A stretch of 64,000 nt of DNA from assembly GCA_940337035.1 (NCBI GenBank), contig CALNHX010002793.1, positions 62,001-126,000 of the forward strand, in the 5' to 3' direction. This DNA comes from Agriotes lineatus. Its lineage: Eukaryota > Arthropoda > Insecta > Coleoptera > Elateridae. Shown piece after piece: positions 11,662 to 21,689 of the stretch. The stretch's first letter is position 1, and each line of letters opens with the position of its first letter. The notes beneath the pieces are model-generated. The model saw only the letters and a list, made by a program, of their open reading frames with translations, was not told where the DNA came from and did not search any database. The translations under genes were made by a program, and so were the position numbers.

Positions 11662-11780
11662 ATCCACGGTTGCATGTCGATCGATAGAAAAACCGCGATT
11701 TTATACCAATTGTCACTTTGCGTACTGGCACGTCAGATGTTTTGAAAGAAGTGGGGCGGAAACACTTGTGCGTATAGTAT
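11662..11780 (-). pseudogene. LINE linker fragment, continuation of the 4.6-5.0 kb relic
   Basis: The - strand reads VPVRKVTIGIKSR and then, in a shifted frame, PW followed by WLNTEIRRYST once the bases on either side of the two TA-flanked elements (7464-7473 and 6418-6465) are read through. This matches the HAPLK.I...PWL..... block that precedes the linker in CR1/Jockey proteins, for example KHAPLKNIRV and VPWLSDN in the LINE at 45.2-45.6 kb. The match is short and frameshifted, so it is tentative. Confidence 0.35.
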
Positions 11781-11788
11781 GCGTCGAA

Positions 11789-11898
11789 AAATCTTAACGA
11801 TTTAGCAATGTTGGCGATACACCGGGAAATACTAGTTGAAGTAGATGAAATATTTGACGAACTGACCAAAAAACCACGGCACTTAGATTTTGTTTTGT
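11789..11898 (+). pseudogene. hAT transposase C-terminal relic
   Basis: The + strand reads SKNLNDLAMLAIHREI followed by an acidic helix and ends KKPRHLDFVL before a TAA stop. The pattern L..LA.L.IH.EI and a C-terminus of the form RRLDFVL match the dimerisation end of ZMYM/52-kDa-repressor-like hAT transposases. Only this tail is recognisable. About 750 bp downstream, a CACTG end with the motif GGCTACGCCACTG (12633-12645) fits a hAT-type terminus, so the two may be remnants of one element. Confidence 0.5.
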
Positions 11899-11908
11899 AA
11901 TGTTTTTT

Positions 11909-12175
11909 GTTAAATAACGACTACCATTCTAAAAATATTCAAGGGTAATACCACAAGCAGTGGATATATTTTTGACAAATATTTTGTCGTTTCCATGTAA
12001 ATTATTGCGTTTAAATTTCACGATACAAAATCACATCAAAAATGTCACGAGCCGAAGGCGAGTGATATTTAAATGTGATTTTGTTGAGTGAAATTTGCAA
12101 TAATTTCTATGGAAATGGCAAAATATTTAAAAAAAAATATATCCACTTCGAGTGGTATTTGGGACGACTATTTAA
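11909..12175. repeat. Small fold-back element (MITE)
   Basis: Inverted arms begin GTTAAATAACGACT on the left and end AGTCGT..ATTTAAC-like sequence on the right. They share internal blocks such as AATACCAC and GTGGATATATTTTT. The centre contains a short palindromic stretch near CGAGCCGAAGGCGAG. Target duplication is unclear. Confidence 0.55.
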
Positions 12176-12806
12176 CAATATTAATACATAACGATTAACT
12201 TTATTGAAAAATAATCCAACAATTAATATAATTATTCATTCTCAATTAAATTCAGCGGAATACTTCCAAAACACAGCATTTTAAAATTTTTAAAACAAGC
12301 CACACAGTTTGTAGGGGCTTAGTGTTACGTAACCTAGCGATATCACTAAGGACAGAACATCGTTGCTAAGCGATACTTCGCAACAAGACTATTTATTTTT
12401 TGAGTACGTACATTGTTTTGTGAATATTTTGCATGGTGCCCAATATTCAGTGATATACTGCTGTTATTGGTTGAAAAAAGCAAATGTCTGTAATGTGATT
12501 GGCTTATATGTTATAGTGTTGAATAGTCATTAATATTTGCAGTTTTTTCCATGCAATCTATAAAAAACGTAAGTAAACAGTTACTATATATTTTTATTAC
12601 TGTATATCCCCCCCCCCCCAAGGGCCAACTCCGGCTACGCCACTGGTAAGTTCACCGTAAGTATGTCATTCTCCTTGAACCAATGCTTCATTATTGTTAA
12701 TATATCACGTTAAATATCGGTTAAAAAAACTCGAAATTCTAATACTTTGTTGTTTAGACTTTGAAGATTTAAATTTAGAATGCATATACTTTCATTTGTA
12801 TTTATA
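12176..12806. other. Gene-free stretch with C tract and hAT-like terminus
   Basis: No coding signal. It contains a C12 run at 12608-12619 followed by GGCCAACTCCGGCTACGCCACTG ending at 12645 (reverse CAGTGGCGTAGCCGG), a terminus shape seen in hAT-type insect transposons. No matching opposite end was found. Confidence 0.35.
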
Positions 12807-13503
12807 CAGGGTGTCCAAAAAATGGCGGATTAACTCTACGGTGCGTTACTGAGGGATGCCTAATGAACCCTGGAAAAATATGAAAAAAAATCCCTGGGTC
12901 GTATTTTTCGAAATATTTCGAAATTAATAAAAATTAATCTGGCAACATTGATACTGCAACAATTTCTCAATCAAAAATGTATCCATAGTAAGTTGTTAAT
13001 ATGTTGGTAACACTGTAAGTCTATGTCAAATTTGAGGTTAGTAGGTTAGGTTTTGCGTCAGTCTGTGTCAAAACTGACACAAAATCTAACCTGCTAACCT
13101 CGAATTTGACATAGACTTACAGTGCCACCAACATATTATTCATACAACAAATATTTCAGTGCCAAGCTTGATTTCGTATATTATTATTGTACAAAGCCTG
13201 TTTGCCATATTTAGTAATTGACAAACTCAACAGGAAATCAGTTTTTTAAAATACTTAAATATTGAAAACAATTTAGTTAAATCCCAAGAATATTAAAAAA
13301 CAGATATTTTAATAAGTCCCAGATATATCTGACACTATAATTATACACTAGTTATTTAAATAAATGGATTTTATTACCCACCTTTGACCAGAAATATTTC
13401 GAAAAATACGGCCCAGGAAATTTTTTTCATATTTTTCCAGGGTTCCTTAGGCATCCCCAAGTAACGAACCGTAGAGTTAATCCGCCATTTTTTGGCCACC
13501 CTG
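12807..13503. mobile_element. Miniature inverted-repeat element, CAGGGTGTCC termini, TA target
   Basis: About 0.7 kb. Left end CAGGGTGTCCAAAAAATGG, right end CCATTTTTTGGCCACCCTG, TA on both sides (12805-12806, 13504-13505). The inverted repeats extend about 110 bp (blocks AGAGTTAATCCGCC, TTTTTCCAGGGTT, TATTTCGAAAAATACG). A second, unrelated palindrome sits inside at 13000-13136. Confidence 0.8.
13000..13175. repeat. Palindromic repeat, copy 1 of 3 (AGTCTATGTCAAATT family)
   Basis: Nearly perfect inverted repeat whose arms carry CACTGTAAGTCTATGTCAAA and TTTGACATAGACTTACAGTG and meet at GTCAGTCTGTGTCAAAACTGAC. The right flank continues with ATACAACAAATATTTCA, also found in copy 2 at 18.5 kb. 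The left flank lacks it, so this copy is truncated. Confidence 0.75.
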
Positions 13504-13550
13504 TATTTGTACAAGGTTTAACCCTTCGGGTTCAATATTTTCATGCTGAG

Positions 13551-14171
13551 CTATTTCCGAGCTAAAAAATTTCTACCCAGAGCAAAATTGAATCGCTGGA
13601 AAGCGACGCCCTTAGGCCAAAATTCTGGACTGTAAACACTGTCTTTGAAACTTGGATCAACACCAATCATAAAATAAACTTTTTGAGACAGGTTTGTCTT
13701 AGGGTCACATTCTTTAACAATCACCTTTTCAGCTGTAGTTTTAATATCCTTTAAAATGAATTTTCTTATGGTTTCTTCAGTTATTCCATGTTTGATCTTA
13801 GACAGAAAAACCCAAATTTTTCTATCTGGGTTGGATATATCAAATTCATCAGACGAATCATCTTCTTTTGTGCCATACGTTGTTTGTTTTTTCCTAAAAC
13901 GACGTTGTTGTTTTGGAAATTCGAATTCTTTCTCTTCCTTTTCCCAGTCAGAACTCTGTTGAGGAACGCGCAGGTTTAGGCGTAGCGGTTCATCAACTGC
14001 CTGACTGCTGCTCGACTGAGAGTCGAGTTGGTGCACAATGGTGTTGTCGTTCCTACCTGCATTGGCGTTCCTACCAGTTGCATTTGAGTAACCGTCGTTA
14101 ACGGAATGCCAGATGACTGGGTTTCGGAAAGAGATATTTCGGCGACCCTGACTCGCCTTGTCTCCGGCCAT
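13551..14171 (-). CDS. LINE ORF1-like protein, intact 206 aa frame
   Basis: A complete ATG-to-stop frame. Residues 1-100 are low complexity, rich in Asn, Ser, Gln and Arg. Residues 115-200 form a domain starting DRKIWVFLSKIKHGITEE, with VIVKECDPK, KVYFMIGVDPSFKD and the closing FWPKGVAFQRFNFALGR. That domain resembles the RRM-like C-terminal domain of ORF1 proteins of insect CR1/Jockey LINEs, which bind the element RNA. No endonuclease or RT follows on its 3' side, where a TA-flanked inverted-repeat element begins within 50 bp. It is therefore either a truncated LINE fragment that has stayed open or a captured ORF1. No zinc knuckle or PHD finger is visible. Confidence 0.45.
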   Translation of the reverse strand: MAGDKASQGRRNISFRNPVIWHSVNDGYSNATGRNANAGRNDNTIVHQLDSQSSSSQAVDEPLRLNLRVPQQSSDWEKEEKEFEFPKQQRRFRKKQTTYGTKEDDSSDEFDISNPDRKIWVFLSKIKHGITEETIRKFILKDIKTTAEKVIVKECDPKTNLSQKVYFMIGVDPSFKDSVYSPEFWPKGVAFQRFNFALGRNFLARK

Positions 14172-15230
14172 GTTCCTACATGGAATGAAGCGGCCGAACT
14201 TTACTTTTTACTAGGTCAGATTTACACACATTGTCGACCGGCGAAGTATTATTATGCGAACGTCATGTTTTTGTGCCTATACCAATACTAGGTTATGAGT
14301 TCAAAAAGCAGCAACATGACATACATGTAATCATATACAGTGTCCGCCAAAAAGTCGACATAATATGGGAAACATTTTAATTTTTGATTTTTCTAAAAAA
14401 CTTCACGTCAATAATTTGTGTTAGTCTAAAAACCTATTTAGCCCTTATCGTATATACCAAGTGATTTTAACTTATTTAGAAAATTGAGTTTTTCGAAATT
14501 GTCAAAATCCGAAAAGTGCTATTTTTCAGAAATTAAGTAAGATTGCAATGAGATTTTTTTAGAGTGTGTTATGTTTAGCTAACTGAACAATCTCAAAGCC
14601 AGAAAACCCCTAATTTTTTTCAACTTTAGCTAAAAATAAATTTTTTAATTTCTTAAATATTTTTCGAAATTTCACATAACAAGACTTAATATTAAAATTG
14701 AAGTAGATCAAAACTCCCGAAACGTTGTGTGATATACACCCTAGACAGTGGAAAAAGTCCGATAAACCATATTATAAGAGAGCACTGCCAAAAAATGATA
14801 TTCAGAAAACAAATTAAAATTGAAATTTTTTGATGTGAAAACTTTAAAGATTTATAATTGAGAAAAACATTACAGAATGTTATTACTTCTTTAGATTTTT
14901 TATTATTTAACGATAAGTAGTAAGTTTGCATAATTTTTACGTTCTTTATGCAAGGTGCTTTTTAAGAGAAATATTTTCCAATTCTACTTAATATCTATTT
15001 AAATGGCTTATAGAAACTCGAATCTAGCCCTGTTAATGAATTAGTGTTACAAAAATCCTGTAAATGTTCTTTTACAGTGGTGTAAATGAGGAGATTTTTC
15101 TTTATCCAATTTACATGTTCTAAAAAGTCTCTTCATTTAGACAACTGTAAAAGAATAGTCGTATGAAGGCTTTCACGGCCGTTGTCCATAATGATAGGTT
15201 CTTTCGGGTTATGCCGTGGTCGTCGATTTG

Positions 15231-15274
15231 AACTTGACGTTTCGCTGCTCATGCTGTCAGCTTCTTCAGAAGTT
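15231..15274 (-). ncRNA. Hammerhead-ribozyme-like motif
   Basis: The - strand reads AACUU, CUGAAGA, a stem-loop with arms GCUG and CAGC, GAAA, CGUC, then AAGUU. AACUU and AAGUU pair perfectly as stem I, and CUGAAGA fits the CUGANGA core. GAAA and a self-complementary ACGU stem III ending in the cleavage triplet GUC are as in Penelope hammerheads with very short stem III. One extra A between the core and stem II departs from the canonical fold, so activity is uncertain. Confidence 0.45.
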
Positions 15275-15610
15275 TTCTAAAGACTGATGTTGGTGCCTTT
15301 TGCTTCTGGTTATATACCGAGGAGTCGTTACGGTTGGCTGCTCATGTAGATTTTGCATGTTATTCGGATTTGTCGTTTTTCCGCTTGGTTGCTCACGTGA
15401 AACTCGTTTATGGGTGGATTGGTTTTGCAGAGCTACCTTCCATGTGTTACTAAGACGATAGCCGTCTTCTCGATTGAAATTGTTTCACGTGAGCAACCAA
15501 GCGGAAAAACGACAAATCCGAATAACATGCAAGATCTACATGAGGAGCCAACCGTAACGACTCCTCGGTATATAACCAGGAGCAAAAGGCACCAACATCA
15601 GTCTTTAGAA

Positions 15611-15653
15611 AACTTCTGAAGAAGCTGCAGCATGAGCAGCGAAACGTCAAGTT
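15611..15653 (+). ncRNA. Hammerhead-ribozyme-like motif, inverted partner
   Basis: Same design as the motif at 15231-15274 but on the + strand: AACUU, CUGAAGA, stem II arms GCUGC and GCAGC with loop AGCAUGA, GAAA, CGUC, AAGUU. Stem II is one pair longer than in its partner. The same extra A after the core box is present. Confidence 0.45.
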
Positions 15654-16169
15654 CAAATCGACGACCACGGCATAACCCGAAAGAACCTATCATTAACTGT
15701 AAAAGAACATTTCCGGATTTTTGTAAAAGCAATTCATTAGCAGGGTTAGATTAGAGTTTCTTGAAGCCATTTAAACAAGTATTAATTAGAGTTGAAAAAT
15801 ATTTCTCCTTAAAAGCTCCTTGCATAAAAAACGTAAAAATTATGCAAACATACTACTTTTCGGTAAATAATAAAAAATCAAAAGAACCAATGAACATTTT
15901 ATATTATTTTATCTACGACAGTGTGTAAAATTGCTTTTTAGTTGGCAGTTTTAAGTTTGTAAAACGATTGTTTAATAACATGTTTTCATTAGTTTACGTC
16001 GCTAATAGCAACGTGCTTAAAAAATTTCATTAGGCACGTAGTTAGTAGCAACGTGTTTTAAAATTTTTAAAACACTCAAAATTAGGACCGGTTGCTAGTA
16101 ATTCTAATTTACATGAAAAATATTTTTTGTTTACCGTATTTTTTAGATTCTATCGTAGATAAAATATTG

Positions 16170-16287
16170 TACGATACACATGCGTGAAGCATCTTTAGAC
16201 ACTCGCGGGTTTTAAAACGCTCGCTCACTCGCATTTTAACTCTACCCCACTCGTGCCTAAAGAGTAGCTCTACGCACTTGTATCGTA
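16170..16287. repeat. Small hairpin element
   Basis: Arms TACGATACACATGCGTGAAG and its imperfect complement (CTACGCACTTGTATCGTA) with further pairing through TCTTTAGACAC. About 118 bp, no coding capacity. Confidence 0.55.
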
Positions 16288-16565
16288 AATTACTATTTTA
16301 AAATTTCATTTAAAAAAGTAGGCTTTTTTAAATTAATTTCTGTGTGTGAAGTGCTACTTTTTTTCACTCAGTGAAAAAAAGTGACACTTTGCTTTTAATT
16401 TAGGAATGAATTATTCTAATTGAACGTTTCCTTAGTTACCAATAGACGTTTCGTTGGTTACCAGAACTGACCAACGCACTTGACTAAAATGAAGGCAAAT
16501 ACAATTCTATACAAAATAGCCTTGGATTTGAATATTTAATGAAATTTTAAAAAATCTTATAGACA

Positions 16566-16678
16566 ACTCGTGTTAGCGTGCTTATTTTTCACGCGAATGG
16601 AGTATTAAACTCGGCTGCGCTTCGTTTAATAACCCTCCACACTTGTGAAAAAAGTTGCACTTCTAACAAACACTTGTG
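16566..16678. repeat. Small hairpin element
   Basis: Imperfect inverted repeat of about 110 bp: ACTCGTGTTAGCGTGC and CACGCGAATGGAGTATTAAAC pair with GTTTAATAACCCTCCACAC and GTTGCACTTCTAACA..CAC. The loop is GGCTGCGCTTC. No coding capacity. Confidence 0.5.
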
Positions 16679-17009
16679 ATCTAAATAACTATTCCCGGTG
16701 CTGATCATGTAAGTCAGCGATACAGCCTTAGTAACAAAACGTGTAAGTTCGTGATTATATATGTTTGCTGCTTTCCGTTGACAACGGAACTTAATATGGT
16801 TATCAAGTTCCTAGGATAATAAAATTAGCAACGCAAAATGCAGACTTAGAGGTTTTGTTTATAATTGCAAGTGTTTACGTGACATGTGACACTCACAGGT
16901 AACACGACTCACGAAAATTAATCCTGGTGACAGGTGGCAAACCAAACGATTTTTTTCAAAAATCTAGGAAAATTTCCATAAGCAGCGGGAAAAATAAAAT
17001 AAAATAACT

Positions 17010-17110
17010 CGGAATGTATCGCCTATTAATATTTTCGGCAGGCAACAAGCCGCGGCTTTGCCTTGGCTTGTACTTGCCTACATCAAATGTTAATAGGTCC
17101 TTACATTCCT
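17010..17110. repeat. Small hairpin element
   Basis: Arms GGAATGTATCGCCTATTAATA and TTAATAGGTCCTTACATTCC pair, with inner blocks GGCAGGCAACAAGCC and GGCTTGTACTTGCCT. About 100 bp. Confidence 0.5.
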
Positions 17111-17228
17111 TGTTACTTAAATAGCTATTATCTACCCTTGATGCTAATGTAACACTTGATCTTTTGTTTTGAGTTGATTAAAGCACACTTTAACATTTGC
17201 TATAGAAAAAACATGTTTTTGTTCATTG

Positions 17229-17279
17229 GTCTGTCTGTCTGTATGTCTGTCTGTGTGTCTGTCTGTCTGTCTGCCTGTG
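17229..17279. repeat. (GTCT)n microsatellite
   Basis: Imperfect tetranucleotide run, GTCT with occasional GTGT, GTAT and GCCT units. Confidence 0.85.
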
Positions 17280-17589
17280 AACAGAATATCTCAAAAACGA
17301 AAAGAGGTATGGTGTTGAAACTTCATATATAAGTTTTGTGTACTATCTAGATGTGACAGCAAGCTTTTGAAGAAAATTGCATAACCGGAAGTATGCTGTT
17401 TTTTCGATTTTTTCTAAAACGGCTAACAATTTGTTTTCAAACTTTACATTTTTAATGTGTATTGATGTGAGATAGTTGATTTTCCAGTTGAAAACCTCTA
17501 AAATGGGTTTGTTTTGTTTTCATTCTATTTTTTTATTAACTCCTCTTTATAATAGAACACTTTGTATATTATTACATTTTTGAACTCAG

Positions 17590-18466
17590 CTTAAAATTTT
17601 AGAAAAGGTAATACATGCCCAGATAGCAGAATATTTCAACATAAATAATTTTTTTCCGGTACACCAATCTGGCTTTCGGGAGAGTCATAGTACAACCACA
17701 GCTCTTTTGAATATTACCGACAATATTGCAAAAATACTCGATAAGAAAATGGCTGCTATTTTGGTTTTGTTAGATTACTCGAACGCTTTTGATGTCATAG
17801 ATCACGATTTAGTGTTTGCCAAATTATCTTTCTATGGGTTTGATGAGGGGTCATGTTCTTTTTTAAGAGTTATTTAAAAAATCGTCAAGGGTTTAGTCAG
17901 GTTAAATGGAAATATTTCTCAACCATAAAATGTTACCTCTGGAGCACCCCAAGGGGGTATACTGGGACCTCTGTTATACATTATTTATAAAGTAGATATG
18001 TTCTCAAGTGCTTCTTTTTCTCATATTCAGTCATATGCTGATGACACACAATTTTGGTTTAACTTTAATCCTTACTATCCAGTACAGACTGCTGAGCTCT
18101 TGAACTTGACCAATATTGTCAAATTTTCAAAAGAGCACAACTTGAAAATTAATCCCAATAAGACTGAACTATTGCTTTTTTGTGCAGAAAGCAAAAGAAA
18201 TGACCTTTTAAATAGTCTTTCTATAAAAATGTATGAAAAATAGTTGTTATTTACAAACTGTGGAAAAAACTTGGGCTGTATGTATATAGACATAAATTTA
18301 ACATTTGAGAAACATATTTCAACCCTATTAAAGAAAAGTTATATAAAAAAGCAACAGCTATATGCAAATAGACACATATTAAACTTTAAAACTAGGAAAA
18401 ACTTATATATACAAATATATTCATACTGTTTTATAGTGTACTATCCATTTTTGCATCTCGTAAATA
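17590..18466 (+). pseudogene. CR1/Jockey-like LINE RT relic
   Basis: The + strand reads, over several frames, VHQSGFRESHSTTTALLNIT, AAILVLLDYSNAFDVIDHD (RT catalytic Asp block), APQGGILGPLLY, SYADDTQFWFNF (catalytic Asp-Asp), LKINPNKTELLLFC and LGCMYIDINLTFEKH. Frameshifts occur around 17870 and 18000 and a stop lies at 18241. The RT core is thus present in order but dead. The 3' side is interrupted at about 18467 by a palindromic element, and a further short piece follows it. Confidence 0.8.
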
Positions 18467-18724
18467 ACATGTGAGCAAACGAATATGAAATCAAGCTTGG
18501 CTTTGAAATATTTGTTGTATGAATAATATGTTGGTGGCACTGTAAGTCTATGTCAAATTCGAGGTTAGCAGGTTAAGTTTTGCTTCAGTCTGTGTCAAAA
18601 CTGACAGAAAATCTAACCTGATAACCTCGAATTTGACATAGACTTACAGTGTCACCATCATATTATTCATACAACAAATATTTCAAAACCAAGCTTGATT
18701 TCATTTTCGTTTGCTCACATGTTA
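18467..18724. mobile_element. Palindromic repeat, copy 2 of 3, inserted in LINE
   Basis: The longest copy of the family: ends AACATGTGAGCAAACGAA and TTCGTTTGCTCACATGTT, then ATGAAATCAAGCTTGG and the shared core CACTGTAAGTCTATGTCAAA on both arms. The flanking ACATGT could be a palindromic target duplication or part of the repeat. It splits the LINE relic: RIQYVQN resumes immediately after it. Confidence 0.8.
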
Positions 18725-18795
18725 GAAAGAGAATTCAATATGTCCAAAACCTTTGAAGGTTTGTAATTATATAAATTGAGAAAATTTTATCATGT
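18725..18795 (+). pseudogene. LINE RT relic, continuation
   Basis: Directly after the palindromic insert the + strand reads LERIQYVQNL, matching the conserved RIQ.VQNSCLR block that follows the RT thumb in CR1/Jockey proteins. This fits as the next segment of the relic ending at 18466. Truncated by the SINE tail that follows. Confidence 0.5.
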
Positions 18796-18796
18796 T

Positions 18797-19108
18797 GTTG
18801 GTTGTTTGTTTGTTTATTAATAGACAAGGTCTAAGCACACAGAGTACCATGTACCTTAGACACCGACTGCTTTGGTCATATGGTCAAAATCCTACTTAGA
18901 ATTTTGCCGAGACTAAGGAGTTCCAACCCTAGCAAGGGATCTTTTACATGCTACACATCGTAGTAACATGGGACCCACGGCTTTACATCACTTCCGAATG
19001 ATGGCATTCTGTAGAAGCTTTCATCTGCATTTTTTTATTTTTGAAAACCCCACCGGGACCGGGAATCGAACCCGCGACCCTTAGATCAGTAGTCAGGTTT
19101 CTGCTAAT
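18797..19108 (-). repeat. tRNA-derived SINE, copy 1 (5' truncated)
   Basis: Oriented on the - strand: a B-box-like GGTTCGATTCCC (19061-19072), a body shared with the copy at 37.2 kb (for example TGATGTAAAGCC and TTACTACGATGTGTAGCAT), and a 3' (AAAC)n tail (GTTTGTTTGTTT on the + strand at about 18806-18821). The A-box part of the tRNA head is missing. Confidence 0.7.
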
Positions 19109-19133
19109 ATTAAATCATCAGGTTGGCCCAAAT

Positions 19134-19420
19134 GTGACAATAATTATCGTATGTAAAATCACAAGGGACGATAATTTTATCGATAAATTTTTCAAAAGCA
19201 CCATTTTGCCTATAAAGATTACGAGTGTAAATTGGTCTCTTTATTTTCTGATATAACCCCAAGAGCGAAGCTCGATGGGCTTATCGTATGTAAAATCACA
19301 AGAGACGATAATTTTATCGATAAATTTTTCAAAAGCACTATTTTGCCTAGAAAGATTACGAGTGTAAATTGATCTCTTTATTTTCTGATAAAACCCCGAG
19401 AGCAAAGCTCGAGGGGTTTT
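19134..19420. repeat. Direct and inverted repeats flanking the Crypton
   Basis: Two tandem copies of a unit of about 140 bp (blocks ATCGTATGTAAAATCACAAG, ACGATAATTTTATCGATAAA, TTTGCCTA.AAAGATTACGAG) at 19146-19280 and 19281-19400. The second unit is also inverted relative to the first part of the Crypton (19400-19490), meeting at GAGAGCAAAGCTCGAGG. No coding capacity. Confidence 0.6.
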
Positions 19421-21433
19421 ATCTTTGAAAATAAAGAGGACAATTTAGACGAGTAATCTGGCTTAAGGCAAAAAGTGCTTAAGAACAAATTTATCAAGAA
19501 AAAATTACGTCGCGTGTGGTTTTTGTTGAGAATATTTCACGAATAAAATACGAAAACTTTCTTTATTTACATTAACTTTTTGACAATGACAATAACTTAA
19601 CAAGAATTATAACATTTAACATAATTATTATTATTAAATAATGACATGTAATACCTACATTACTTACTTATTTAAAAAAACGGAAATATTGCTGAAATAG
19701 TATTATTTTGCATTAAATGTTTGGCAATTTATCGTACAATTTTGAAATATAATGGTAGGTTTTTCATTTTCATTAGTATCACCTAGCTCGTTAGCTACAG
19801 GCAATACGTTTGATGCGTTACTTGTTGACGCCGTCGTTGTTGTTTCTTGTACTATAGTAGTCTTTGTTGCACGTAACTGACTGAGTAGTTGCAAGTGGTG
19901 TTCGTCATCCATTTGTAAGTAGGGCCTTATTGAGGAGGCACTAGAATGTCCTGTTAATTGAATTAATTGCTGTTCACCTACACCTTTTTTTGCCAGTTGA
20001 GATACTGCCGACGATCTAAAAATTAAATTATTTCGTCAGTAATTAGATATTAGTAAAAAATACGACATGCATTACCTTTTTGAGTGGTTCGTAATCTTTC
20101 TATTTGTAACATCTAGTCCAATTTTTTCCGCAGCAGTTTTCGTCCATTTTGAAATTTCATTTTTTCCCACAGGCATATTTTTATACCAATATGAATTTTT
20201 GTAGTTTGAGTTGGGAGTTAAGAACATTCTATCGGTAGTTATATTGGATGTTCTTTTTTCCATTAACTTTTTAAACAATCTAACTGGACATTTTTCTGGG
20301 TGGTTTACGTTTGCAGTTAGCCATTTATTTTGAGAGCACTTTTTGTCCCCTCCTTGGCAAGTTTTCGTAAATAACGGGTTATAAATAATCCGATTGGAAC
20401 AACTACCATCATTTTTTCTCTCCTCTTGAAAAAACCACGTCATACAATTCGTCGCTTCCCCTCCACGCCAGGCAAGCTCGTATGAAACAACATGGTAAAA
20501 TTTTTGTTGGAGACCATTTGGGGTGTTCTCGTCACAAGAATCTATTATTTGGTTAAGCTCATCCATTCTTAGAGCATCGGAACTTCTCTTTCTTTTTTCA
20601 ACACGCAACTGTAAATTCTTCCTTAAAGCACTTTTAGCATCACGGGCTTTTTTAAACTCGATATCTTCAAAGGGGTTGAATTTCACACCGTGTTCTTCAA
20701 AGTATTTTGTTTGGAGCATTTTCGCAACAGTGTTCCAAATGGTTTTTACACTATATTCTTTATAATCTTCACCATTAGTTTTTTTCATATTAAAGCCAAA
20801 ATCACATAAAATATTGGCTAATTCGGTCACTGGCGTCGTAGGCAACAGTACATACTTTTTCTCGACGCAAAAACTCATAAAAACTCTCCACAAACACTCT
20901 TGGTTCTTCTTCGTGTATTCCGACTTTTTATTTTCGATTTCTTCGTTGATTTGTTGCACACTCATATTCCCAAAACGACTCATTGTTGTATACGACGAAG
21001 CGTTGACAGAATCCAGCGCTGATGACTGACGCGGACGCGTAAACAAACAAAACAAACAGCAAATTTTTCGTCGTCCACGGCAGACACGATTTTTCGACCT
21101 TTTTTACTACTAATTTTATTGTAAGACATGTTACCACAAATATTGATGTAACAATGAAATAAACGTTAGCAGAAGTACAAAATCTAAGTAAACTTCACTT
21201 AAAAGGCGTACCGCAGCTTTTCCATGCTATAACTGACTGCGGCGTAAGTAATTAATGTAAAATTTGTTTATATAAAGGATACGCATTGTTACTTGGCAAG
21301 ACGCGATAAATTCCCTTGGGACTTTATCGCTGCGATAATTTCCCTTGGGAAATTGTCACTTATAAAGCCATGTGATTGGTTGATTTTCTAGAATAGAGCC
21401 ACATCATTGGATACAAGTATGATGAGTGAAATA
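19421..21433 (-). mobile_element. Crypton (tyrosine-recombinase transposon), copy 1
   Basis: A 2.0 kb unit carrying one recombinase gene. It is defined by comparison with the tandem copy that follows: both start ATCTTTGAAAATAAAG and end TGATGAGTGAAATA or ATGAGTGAAATA. ATC stands at all three junctions (19421, 21434 and 24423). Cryptons have no terminal inverted repeats and no DDE transposase, consistent with what is seen. Confidence 0.75.
19703..20983 (-). CDS. Crypton tyrosine recombinase, spliced, apparently intact
   Basis: Two exons joined across a 60 bp intron: exon 1 20983-20076, intron 20075-20016 (GTAATG...TTTTAG), exon 2 20015-19703. The frame is kept (phase 2) and gives about 406 aa. 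I chose the ATG at 20983 (MSRFGNMSVQQ); an upstream in-frame ATG at 21055 is possible. Tyrosine-recombinase residues appear in order: Arg in AWRGGEATN, His and Arg in TNHSKR spanning the splice site, His in LTGHSS, and the nucleophilic Tyr in SIRPYLQMD. The N-terminal helical part resembles SAM-like DNA-binding domains, with basic NLQLRVEKRKR. A Gln/Thr-rich tail follows. It would cut and rejoin DNA to move the element. The relationship to ZMYM/KCTD1-type domesticated Cryptons is inferred from the WRGGE and NHS.R motifs. Confidence 0.8.
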
Positions 21434-21689
21434 ATCTTTGAAAATAAAGACGGCAATTTAGACGAGTAATCTTGCTTAAGGCAAAAAGTGCTTAAGAACA
21501 AATTTATCATGAAAAAATTACGTCGCGTGCGGTTTTTGTTGAGAATATTTCAATAATAAACTACGACTACAAGTTTCTTTATTTACATTAACTTTTTAAA
21601 TGACAATAACTTAACAAGAATTATAACATATAACAAAATTATTACACAAGGACATTAATTACTTATTTTAAAAAAAACGAGAATATTGC

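Larger units (their letters stand above)
15156..15694. mobile_element. Head-to-head Penelope-derived palindrome with 13 bp target duplication
   Basis: A 539 bp palindrome flanked by identical copies of AACTGTAAAAGAA (15143-15155 and 15695-15707), a clean target-site duplication. The arms are inverted copies sharing ATGCCGTGGTCGTCGATTTG, TTGTCGTTTTTCCGC and TGGTTGCTCACGTGAAAC. Each arm carries a hammerhead-like motif pointing inward to outward in opposite directions. The sequence pattern, a hammerhead-like core followed by CGAAACGTC and a region coding for RNVKFKSTTTA, resembles the terminal repeats of Penelope-like elements, which are often found inverted. The 210-nt ORF inside is a by-product of the palindrome. 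Confidence 0.6.
14336..15905. mobile_element. Dispersed fold-back repeat, CAGTGTCCGCC end, copy 1
   Basis: The left arm (14336-15142) begins CAGTGTCCGCCAAAAAGTCG. Its inner part reappears inverted at 15708-15905 (shared blocks TAGCCCTGTTAATGAA and AAATGGCTT). A second copy of the left arm lies in direct orientation at 46.0-46.8 kb. The right arm is truncated. The two arms are now separated by a Penelope-derived palindrome at 15156-15694. No coding capacity is seen. Confidence 0.6.

Noticed and set aside
15410..15619. 69 aa ORF in the Penelope-derived palindrome
   Set aside because: It is produced by the inverted arms and overlaps a - strand mirror ORF.
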